From Pseudolabrys sp035718275 (GTDB lineage Bacteria > Pseudomonadota > Alphaproteobacteria > Rhizobiales > Xanthobacteraceae): a DNA stretch of 64,000 nt. Location of the stretch: the NCBI GenBank assembly GCA_035718275.1, contig DASTHI010000048.1, positions 47,352 through 111,351 of the forward strand, read 5' to 3'. The notes beneath the pieces are model-generated. The model saw nothing but the letters and a program-made list of their open reading frames with translations. It had not been told where the DNA came from and did not search any database. Positions 19,527-26,032 of this stretch are shown here, in pieces. Within the stretch, counting starts at the first letter, position 1. Each line of letters opens with the position of its first letter. The position numbers and the translations under genes are program-made.

Positions 19527-20288
19527 ATGTCGGCGGATCGAGAACAGACTCATTTCGGCTATGAAAGCGTGCCTCTCGCGGACAAGCAGAAGCGCGTCGA
19601 TAACGTATTTCGTTCTGTCGCCCGCCGTTACGACCTTATGAACGACCTGATGTCGGGCGGGCTTCACCGTGCATGGAAAGATGCGCTGGTGAGCGCCGTC
19701 CATCCACCGAAAGGCGCGCGGGAATTCCACGTTCTCGATATTGCCGGGGGGACGGGTGATGTGGCCTTCCGGGTCGCTGAGATCGGCGGCATCGGCACCC
19801 GAGTAACAGTGTGCGATATCAATGCCGACATGCTCGGGGCGGGCCGCGAACGGGCCGCAGGTCGCGGGCTCGACGGCATCGTTTGGTTCGAGCAAGCAAA
19901 CGCGGAAGAGCTGCCATATCCGGATCGCAGCTTTGACTGCGTGACGATTGCATTTGGCATCCGCAACGTGCCGCGCATCGAACGCGCGCTGGAGCAAGCC
20001 TATCGTGTGCTAAAGACCGGCGGGCGATTTCTTTGCCTTGAGTTTTCTTCGGTCGATGTGCCCGGCCTCGACAAGCTTTATGAGCTTTATTCGTTTCAGG
20101 TGATTCCTCGCCTTGGAGACGTAGTCGCCCGTGATCGGGAGGCGTACCTATATCTGGTTGAATCCATCCGCCGATTTCCCAGGCCAAAGGCCTTTGCACG
20201 GATGCTCGAAAAGGCGGGCTTCCGCCGCGTCGTGTTTACGCCAATGACAGGGGGCGTGGTGGCGCTGCATTCAGGCTGGCGATTGTGA
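19527..20288 (+). CDS. ubiE: ubiquinone/menaquinone biosynthesis C-methyltransferase
   Basis: SAM-dependent C-methyltransferase of ubiquinone synthesis. I start it at ATG 19527 (253 aa, MSADREQTHFGYESVPL), which has AGGA 7 bases upstream; an ATG at 19500 is possible. Family motifs are VFRSVARRYDLMNDLMSGGLHRAWK, the SAM site LDIAGGTGDVAFRVA, and IAFGIRNVPRIERAL with LKTGGRFLCLEFSS. The stop overlaps the ubiB start by 4 bases (GTGA), so the two ubiquinone genes are coupled. Confidence 0.97.
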   Translation: MSADREQTHFGYESVPLADKQKRVDNVFRSVARRYDLMNDLMSGGLHRAWKDALVSAVHPPKGAREFHVLDIAGGTGDVAFRVAEIGGIGTRVTVCDINADMLGAGRERAAGRGLDGIVWFEQANAEELPYPDRSFDCVTIAFGIRNVPRIERALEQAYRVLKTGGRFLCLEFSSVDVPGLDKLYELYSFQVIPRLGDVVARDREAYLYLVESIRRFPRPKAFARMLEKAGFRRVVFTPMTGGVVALHSGWRL

Positions 20289-21856
20289 TCGGCGCCTTCT
20301 CTCATCTGCTCCGTCTGACGCGCGCCGGTTTCGTGTGCGCGCGCGAGGGCGTGTTTGCGCTTATCGACACGCGTCCGCTGCCCTTATCAGGCAAGACCGC
20401 GATTGCGCTCGCCCGATTGCTCGAGCGGCCCAGCGCTAAGAACGGTGAAAGTCGGCTGGCTGCGGCCTTGACCAGGCTTGGACCTACTTACGTCAAGCTC
20501 GGCCAATTTCTTGCAACGCGCCCGGACGTGGTGGGGACGGCAATTGCGCGCGACCTCGAGACGCTGCAGGACAAGATGGCCCCCTTCCCTCAAAGTGAGG
20601 CCGAAGCCGCAGTTGTTTCCGCCTTCGACCGGCCGCTTTCTGCAATCTACGCCAGCTTTGGTCCGGCAGTTGCTGCTGCATCGATTGCCCAGGTGCACCG
20701 GGCGGAAGTCAGAATCGACGGCGAGCGCAAGGCAGTCGCAGTCAAGGTTCTACGGCCGGGAATCGAGCGTCGCTTTAAATCCGATCTTGATGCGTTCTTC
20801 TTCGCCGCACGAATGGCGGAAGCATTTTCCGCCGAGGCCCGGCGCCTTCGTCTCGTCGAAGTGGTTTCCACGCTGGCGCGCTCCGTCGCGATTGAAATGG
20901 ACCTGCGTCTGGAGGCCGCGGCCGCCTCTGAAATGGCAACAAACACCAAGGATGACGCCGATTTTCGCGTGCCCACGGTCGATTGGGATCGCACGGCGCG
21001 TGAAGTCCTCACGCTCGAGTGGATCGACGGCATCCGCCTCAGCGATCATGGCGCGCTGGCAGCGCGGGGTTTCGATCTGCCCGGCCTCGGACGCAAAGTG
21101 ATCCAGAGTTTTCTACGTCACGCCTTGCGTGACGGATTCTTTCACGCCGATATGCATCCCGGCAATCTGTTCGTGGACGACAGCGGAAGGCTGGTCGCAG
21201 TCGACTTCGGTATCATGGGGCGCCTCATGCCCAGCGAGCGCCAGTTTCTCGCCGAAATCCTGCTCGGCTTCATTACTCGAGACTACCGGCGCACAGCGCA
21301 GGTGCACTTCGACGCTGGCTACGTTCCCCGCCAGCATTCGGTCGAAAGCTTCGCCCAGGCGATCCGCGCCATTGGCGAGCCGATCCACAACCGCACGGCC
21401 GAAGACATCTCGATGGCGAAACTCTTGATGCTGCTGTTCGAAGTCACTGGACTGTTCGATATGCGGACAAGGCCTGAGCTTCTTCTGCTGCAGAAAACCA
21501 TGGTCGTGGTCGAGGGCGTCGCACGGGCTCTTGATCCCAAGCTCGACATGTGGAGCACGGCCGATCCGGTAGTGCGCGAATGGATCGCGCGCAATCTGGG
21601 CCCTGTCGGGCGACTGGAAAATGCCGTCGAAGGAGCTGGCGAGATCGGCCGTTTCCTCGCTCAGGTGCCCGGGTTGCTCAACCGTGCGGGCACACTGCTA
21701 GATCAGGTTGACACGATGACCCGCGATGGGCTCGTGCTCTCGCCTGAGACGGTTTCTGCTATCGGCGCGGCCGAAGCGCGCCGAAACCGCTGGACAGCCA
21801 TTGCTCTCTGGGTGATCGCGATCCTTCTGGCCTGGTTGGTCTGGAGCCTGATCTAA
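20285..21856 (+). CDS. ubiB: UbiB/ABC1/ADCK family atypical kinase
   Basis: Membrane-associated atypical kinase/ATPase required for ubiquinone biosynthesis. The 523 aa protein starts with GTG at 20285. The KxGQ motif is in YVKLGQFLATRPDVVG, the alanine-rich loop in AAASIAQVHRA, the catalytic-lysine segment is AVAVKVLRPG, and the metal motif is VDFGIMGRL. A C-terminal transmembrane helix (WTAIALWVIAILLAWLVWSLI) anchors it. Coupling to ubiE is usual in alphaproteobacteria. Confidence 0.96.
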   Translation: MIGAFSHLLRLTRAGFVCAREGVFALIDTRPLPLSGKTAIALARLLERPSAKNGESRLAAALTRLGPTYVKLGQFLATRPDVVGTAIARDLETLQDKMAPFPQSEAEAAVVSAFDRPLSAIYASFGPAVAAASIAQVHRAEVRIDGERKAVAVKVLRPGIERRFKSDLDAFFFAARMAEAFSAEARRLRLVEVVSTLARSVAIEMDLRLEAAAASEMATNTKDDADFRVPTVDWDRTAREVLTLEWIDGIRLSDHGALAARGFDLPGLGRKVIQSFLRHALRDGFFHADMHPGNLFVDDSGRLVAVDFGIMGRLMPSERQFLAEILLGFITRDYRRTAQVHFDAGYVPRQHSVESFAQAIRAIGEPIHNRTAEDISMAKLLMLLFEVTGLFDMRTRPELLLLQKTMVVVEGVARALDPKLDMWSTADPVVREWIARNLGPVGRLENAVEGAGEIGRFLAQVPGLLNRAGTLLDQVDTMTRDGLVLSPETVSAIGAAEARRNRWTAIALWVIAILLAWLVWSLI

Positions 21857-21895
21857 TCCCTGTGCGGCGCGCGTTACCGGGGCGAGATCGAAGTC

Positions 21896-21914
21896 TGCCT
21901 GTGAGTCACAGGCA
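21896..21914. repeat. 19 bp near-perfect palindrome between ubiB and DUF1428
   Basis: TGCCTGTGA (21896-21904), a single G, then TCACAGGCA (21906-21914): 9-base arms around one base. The arms are too close to act as an ordinary hairpin unless the inner pairs stay open. It lies between two genes that converge. It looks more like a protein-binding site than a terminator, and no T-tract follows. Confidence 0.45.
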
Positions 21915-21968
21915 CCGCGACATCACCGGGCGAGCGTCATGGCATTTCGATTCAGGATGCGAATGCGC

Positions 21969-22329
21969 TTATGCGCTGACCATCGTCTCGAATCCGCCAA
22001 AAATCATGCGCTTGCCGTCGAAGGGCATTTTCTTTGATTTCATCATCGCCTCGATACGGCGGTCCTTCATGACCTTATCCATGACGCGATCGCGATGACT
22101 GCGAGACCTGTATACGATATATGAGAACACCACGATTTCATCGCGCTTGAGCTTGACGCTGCGCGGAAAGGACGTGCGTTTCCCGCGCGGCACGTTATCG
22201 GCGACACACTCGCGGAATTCCAGCGCGCCGTGTTGGCGCCAGATCTTGGCGGATTTCTGGGCCCATGCCGCGGTAACGTGCCAGGTGCCTGCGTTTCACG
22301 GGAACAACAAACCCGTCGACGTAAGTCAT
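21969..22329 (-). pseudogene. DUF1428 (YbaA-like) gene with a frameshift
   Basis: The minus strand from ATG 22329 reads MTYVDGFVVPVKRRHLARY and then goes out of frame. One frame over, the family sequence continues to the stop at 21969: KRTSFPRSVKLKRDEIVVFSY, then MPFDGKRMIFGGFETMVSA. The break is near GGGCCC at 22259-22264. Removing one base there restores MAQKSAKIWRQHGALEFREC, a continuous match to about 120 aa of DUF1428. The damage is a single extra base, so it is either a recent pseudogene or a sequencing error. GAGGAGAG precedes the start. Confidence 0.85.
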
Positions 22330-22415
22330 CGAACTCTCCTCGTTGAGTAGACCATTTTGCTGCCAGCGCGACTTTCGGTCCGCTTGCATTCTTTCGAGGA
22401 TTCGCGGAGCCGCGC

Positions 22416-22823
22416 TCAGTTCGGCTGCACGATGACCATCCAATTCACGCCGAATTTGTCAGTCAACATTCCGAAACGGGGCGAGAAGAATGTTTTGCTC
22501 ATCGGCATGGTGACCTGGCCACCGGCTGAGAGCGCATTAAACATGCGTTCGGCATCTGTCTCGGTCTTTGCATCAAGCGTGAGCGCAAAGCCCTTGAATT
22601 CGGGATTACCGCTATTTTGGCCATCAGACGCCATGACCTTTGCTTCGCCGATCTTCAGCGAAGCGTGCATAATCTTGTTTTCGTTATCGGGGGTGCAATT
22701 CGATCTATCGGGGCTGTCCTTCCAGCGCATCAGCATCTCGGCTTTGGCCCCAAGGGTTGCTTTGTAGAATTCGATAGCTTCTTCGGCCTTGCCGTCGAAA
22801 AAGAGATAGGGCTGAACCTGCAT
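22416..22823 (-). CDS. VOC-family protein (PhnB-like glyoxalase fold)
   Basis: 135 aa from ATG 22823, which has a strong GAGGAGG ribosome-binding site 8 bases upstream; a longer frame to 22901 adds unrelated residues. The sequence MQVQPYLFFDGKAEEAIEFYKATLGA starts the first beta-alpha-beta unit, and NWMVIVQP ends the second. Such PhnB/YjdN-type proteins are dimers with the vicinal-oxygen-chelate fold; their substrates are mostly unknown. It is divergent from a MarR gene and shares a palindromic operator with it. Confidence 0.9.
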   Translation of the reverse strand: MQVQPYLFFDGKAEEAIEFYKATLGAKAEMLMRWKDSPDRSNCTPDNENKIMHASLKIGEAKVMASDGQNSGNPEFKGFALTLDAKTETDAERMFNALSAGGQVTMPMSKTFFSPRFGMLTDKFGVNWMVIVQPN

Positions 22824-22894
22824 GAGATGATCCTCCTCGTTAGCGGCCATCGACGGCCCTTGCATATATCCGGTGGGCGGTCCCGCGGGCCAGG

Positions 22895-22936
22895 TTGACA
22901 ATTAATGTTGATATCAACATATTTGAGTTGTGTCAA
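22895..22936. promoter_or_regulatory. overlapping divergent promoters with a MarR-type operator
   Basis: A perfect 16 bp palindrome, ATGTTGATATCAACAT, lies at 22905-22920. On the plus strand TTGACA (22895-22900) and CATATT (22918-22923) are 17 bases apart. On the minus strand TTGACA (22936-22931) and TATCAA (22913-22908) are also 17 apart. The palindrome overlaps both -10 boxes, so one bound dimer would block both the MarR gene and the VOC gene. Operator length and symmetry fit MarR proteins; binding is inference. Confidence 0.75.
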
Positions 22937-23391
22937 ACCTTGACGAAAAAAATAACGAGCTGCCGCTCGCGGCCACCCACTTGGTGCGCGATAGCTGCCT
23001 CTGCCTGCACGTGCATCGCGCGGCGCGCGCGCTCGCGCGCCGCTTCGACGAGGCGCTGCGCCCGCTTGCACTTACCAATGGCCAGTTCTCGTTGCTCATG
23101 TCGCTCAACCGCCCGGAGCCTCCGACGCTCGGAAGCGTTGCTTCGCTGCTGGCAATGGACCGCACCACGTTGACTGCCAATCTCAAGCCGCTCGAAAGGC
23201 GTGGGCTTTTGAAAGTGAGCGTCGACAGACAAGACCGGCGCAGCCGCCGTCTTTCCCTCACGCCTGCCGGCCGCAAGGTTTTGGTGAAAGCCTATCCGAT
23301 CTGGAAGACAACGCATGCGGAGGTCGAGCGGTTGCTTGGCAGCGCCCGCGACCTGCGCAAATCCTTGCGCGCTTTGGTGGAACCCTCATAG
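22930..23391 (+). CDS. MarR-family transcriptional regulator
   Basis: 153 aa winged-helix regulator. The DNA-binding region is LTNGQFSLLMSLNRPEPPTLGSVASLLAMDRTTLTANLKPLERRGLLKV, with the wing VDRQDRRSRRLSLTPAGRKVL. Cysteines near the N terminus (DSCLCLHVHRAARA) could make it redox-sensitive, which is speculation. The start GTG 22930 lies about where transcription should begin from the promoter above, so the message may be leaderless; GTG 22984 is an alternative. It probably represses itself and the divergent VOC gene. Confidence 0.88.
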   Translation: MSNLDEKNNELPLAATHLVRDSCLCLHVHRAARALARRFDEALRPLALTNGQFSLLMSLNRPEPPTLGSVASLLAMDRTTLTANLKPLERRGLLKVSVDRQDRRSRRLSLTPAGRKVLVKAYPIWKTTHAEVERLLGSARDLRKSLRALVEPS

Positions 23392-23483
23392 AACGTGGCG
23401 AGGGAGTGGCCAGCAGCCAAGATCAAGAATACGCCCGCTCAAGGTTCCTGCGGTTGCGGCAGGGATTGTTCGCTCAGGCTGCA

Positions 23484-23511
23484 TGATTGCAATGATTGCA
23501 TTGCAATCATT
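23484..23511. promoter_or_regulatory. candidate autoregulatory operator of the RHH-CoaBC gene
   Basis: Two direct copies of TGATTGCA (23484-23491 and 23493-23500) are followed by one inverted copy TGCAATCA (23502-23509). The second and third make 10-base arms (23491-23500 and 23502-23511) around a single T. The site ends 34 bases before the chosen coaBC start and overlaps a weak -35 (TTGCAT, 23496-23501, with TAAGCT at 23519-23524). Spaced inverted half-sites just before a gene whose product has an RHH domain are typical of antitoxin autoregulation. Confidence 0.65.
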
Positions 23512-23545
23512 TTCCAGCTAAGCTGTTATGAGTGAGGACAGATTC

Positions 23546-24958
23546 ATGGCTTCGCTGACGGTCCGCCAGCTCGATGAGAAGCTGAAGAAACGGCTGCGCC
23601 TGCGGGCGGCACAACATGGTCGTTCGGTTGAAGACGAGGTGCGCACGATCCTCCGCGAGGCTGCCGCGCAGACCGTCGAGGCGCCAGTTTTCCCTGAAAC
23701 GCATCGAGAGCCCCGGAGACCAGGCGGTCAACAGACCGAGTCTCCAGGCAAGCGCGTCTTGCTGATCATCGGGGGTGGGATTGCGGCCTACAAGTCGCTC
23801 GATCTTATTCGGCGGCTCAAGGAACGCGGCATTGGCGTCCGGTGCATCATGACGAAGGCCGCCGAGAAGTTCGTGACTCCACTGTCGGCGAGTGCGATTG
23901 TGGGCGAGCGTGTATTCACAGATCTCTTCGATCCCGCCAGTGAATTTGACGTCGGACACATTCGCCTCGCGCGCGAGGCCGATCTTATCATCGTCGCGCC
24001 GGCAACAGCGGATCTCATGGCCAGAATGAACGGCGGCCACGCCGATGATCTCGCCACTGCAGTGCTCTTGGCGACCTCCACTAGAATTCTTCTGGCCCCA
24101 GCGATGAACCCGCGGATGTGGGCAAATAAGGCGACCCAGCGAAACCTCGCGCAATTGGTGGAAGACGGCATCGCGCTCGTCGGCCCAAACGAAGGCGAAA
24201 TGGCAGAGTCGCATGAGCAGGGGCTGGGGCGAATGGCCGAGCCCCTTGAAATCGTGGCCGCTGTTGACAGTCTTCTGGCCAATCAGACGTCGCGTGTACT
24301 GGAAGGCCGGCGGGTGCTTGTGACGTCCGGGCCTACACATGAGCCGATCGATCCTGTCCGCTATATCGCGAACCGTTCATCCGGCAAGCAAGGTCATGCG
24401 ATTGCAGCAGCGGCCGCGGCAGCGGGCGCGGACGTCATCCTGGTGAGCGGACCTGTGCAGATCCCCGCCCCGGGCGGCGTTAGGCTGATCAAGGTTGAGA
24501 GCGCACGCGAGATGCTTCGCGCGGTCGAGCATGCTCTGCCCGTCGACGTTGCGATCTTTGCTGCCGCCGTCGCCGATTGGCGCGTCGCCAATGCCGCGCA
24601 GCAGAAGCTCAAGAAAGAATCGGCCCAGTCCGTACCTGAGTTGGCCCTCGTCGAAAATCCCGACATCCTCGCCACGGTTGCCAAAAGAAAGTCGCAGCGG
24701 CCCAAACTGGTGATCGGCTTTGCCGCGGAAACCGAAAACATTACCGCCAATGCCCGGGCGAAACTGGCCAAAAAAGGCTGCGACTGGATTCTGGCAAATG
24801 ATGTCTCGCCACAATCGGGCGTCATGGGCGGCGATCGCAACGCCATTACGCTGGTAAAGGCATCGGGAGCGGAGACATGGCCCGCTCAAAGCAAAGATGA
24901 CGTCGCACGGATGCTTATCAACCGAATAGCGGAAGCGATTGCGGAGCGCCAAAGGTGA
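23546..24958 (+). CDS. coaBC: CoaBC with N-terminal ribbon-helix-helix domain
   Basis: Bifunctional phosphopantothenoylcysteine synthetase/decarboxylase of coenzyme A synthesis. I start it at ATG 23546 (470 aa), with GAGGA 8 bases upstream; ATG 23528 adds 6 residues. Residues 1-42 (MASLTVRQLDEKLKKRLRL onward to RTILREAA) form a FitA-antitoxin-like RHH domain, followed by a linker to about 67. CoaC has VGHIRLAREADLIIVAPAT with the catalytic His, and PAMNPRMW. Its flap reads GEMAESHEQG, without the Cys found in many homologues. CoaB has TSGPTHEPIDPVRYIANRSSGKQG and ends near residue 468. Overlaps dut by 4 bases. Confidence 0.93.
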   Translation: MASLTVRQLDEKLKKRLRLRAAQHGRSVEDEVRTILREAAAQTVEAPVFPETHREPRRPGGQQTESPGKRVLLIIGGGIAAYKSLDLIRRLKERGIGVRCIMTKAAEKFVTPLSASAIVGERVFTDLFDPASEFDVGHIRLAREADLIIVAPATADLMARMNGGHADDLATAVLLATSTRILLAPAMNPRMWANKATQRNLAQLVEDGIALVGPNEGEMAESHEQGLGRMAEPLEIVAAVDSLLANQTSRVLEGRRVLVTSGPTHEPIDPVRYIANRSSGKQGHAIAAAAAAAGADVILVSGPVQIPAPGGVRLIKVESAREMLRAVEHALPVDVAIFAAAVADWRVANAAQQKLKKESAQSVPELALVENPDILATVAKRKSQRPKLVIGFAAETENITANARAKLAKKGCDWILANDVSPQSGVMGGDRNAITLVKASGAETWPAQSKDDVARMLINRIAEAIAERQR

Positions 24959-25410
24959 GGCAAATACCAATCAAAATAGTGCGTCTACCGCACGCGAATG
25001 ATTTGCCGCTGCCATCATATCAAAGCGATCATGCGGCGGGACTGGATCTGCTTGCCGCAATACCTGCATCCCCTCCCCTAGTGCTTGCAAGCGGCCAACG
25101 TGCATTGATCCCGACGGGAATCGCGATTGCACTTCCACAAGACTGCGAAGCACAGGTCAGACCGCGTTCCGGACTCGCCGCCCGCCATGGAGTGACGGTT
25201 CTCAATGCGCCGGGAACGATTGATGCGGACTATCGCGGTGAGGTCCAGGTCCTGCTCATCAATCTGGGGGAGGAATCCTTGGCGATCACCCGCGGGATGC
25301 GCATCGCCCAGTTGGTCCTTGCGCCAATACTGCGCGGACATATCGAAGAAGTTGCATCTCTCGATAGAACATCACGGGGAAGCGGTGGATTTGGCTCAAC
25401 CGGAAATTGA
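24955..25410 (+). CDS. dut: deoxyuridine 5'-triphosphate nucleotidohydrolase
   Basis: Trimeric dUTPase that hydrolyses dUTP to dUMP and keeps uracil out of DNA. The 151 aa protein has all five motifs: AGLDLLA, RPRSGLA, GTIDADYRGEV with the catalytic Asp, RIAQLVL, and the C-terminal RGSGGFGSTG arm. It starts at GTG 24955, overlapping the coaBC stop. The coaBC-dut pairing (dfp-dut) is common in proteobacteria. Confidence 0.97.
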   Translation: MRQIPIKIVRLPHANDLPLPSYQSDHAAGLDLLAAIPASPPLVLASGQRALIPTGIAIALPQDCEAQVRPRSGLAARHGVTVLNAPGTIDADYRGEVQVLLINLGEESLAITRGMRIAQLVLAPILRGHIEEVASLDRTSRGSGGFGSTGN

Positions 25411-25488
25411 TTCCATTGGTGTCAAGCATTAAGACTGGACCGGCGCGTGGGGGCCCAACCGCGTCGGAATCTGGAATCTGGTGCAAAC

Positions 25489-25896
25489 ATGCCGGTGGTC
25501 CCCCGCAAGGGCGTTCTCGCCATTGCTGCTGTGATTGACGTCGCCCTGCACGCCAATGGACGCCCCGTCTCGGCGAAAAATCTCGCTTCACGTCACAGCC
25601 TCCCCCCACGCTATCTCGAGCCTGTGCTGCAAGCGTTGGTGCGTGACGGTATTCTGAAGGGCATCCGGGGGCCTCACGGCGGCTACGAGCTCGCCCGTGA
25701 ACGCGATCGCATCTCGGCGATGGATATTCTGCGAGCAGCGATAAACAACGAAGAAACAGAGATGCAGGGGCCGGCCTCGTCTCTTGTCATTGAGGTCGTC
25801 GAGCCAGTTCTGGCGGAGACGGAGCGCACACTCGCTTTTGCGCTCGACCGAATCAAAATCGACGAAATGGCCAAGCGGGCCGAAGCGTTAAAATAA
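25489..25896 (+). CDS. Rrf2-family transcriptional regulator without cysteines
   Basis: 135 aa from ATG 25489 (MPVVPRKGVLAIAAVIDVALH); the open frame extends 14 codons further upstream with no similarity. The winged helix is intact: VSAKNLASRHSLPPRYLEPVLQALVRDGILKGIRGPHGGYELARERD. The chain has no Cys at all, so it cannot hold the Fe-S cluster of IscR, NsrR or RirA. It is either a non-Fe-S Rrf2 regulator or senses something else. No clear SD precedes the start. A 136 bp gap separates it from divL. Confidence 0.85.
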   Translation: MPVVPRKGVLAIAAVIDVALHANGRPVSAKNLASRHSLPPRYLEPVLQALVRDGILKGIRGPHGGYELARERDRISAMDILRAAINNEETEMQGPASSLVIEVVEPVLAETERTLAFALDRIKIDEMAKRAEALK

Positions 25897-26032
25897 AATC
25901 ATAGCCGATCCGCCAACCCTGTCGGAAGCGTTCACGGTCTGGACTCTTTCCGCCCGATTCCGCTTGGGGGTAAAGTCGACCGATTCGCGGATCGGCGTGG
26001 CGGACGCCGCCCGCATTCTGGGGCAGACCTGA

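Noticed and set aside
23528..23545. Upstream ATG as start of coaBC
   Set aside because: It has no ribosome-binding site, while ATG 23546 has GAGGA at good distance and begins exactly at the RHH domain.
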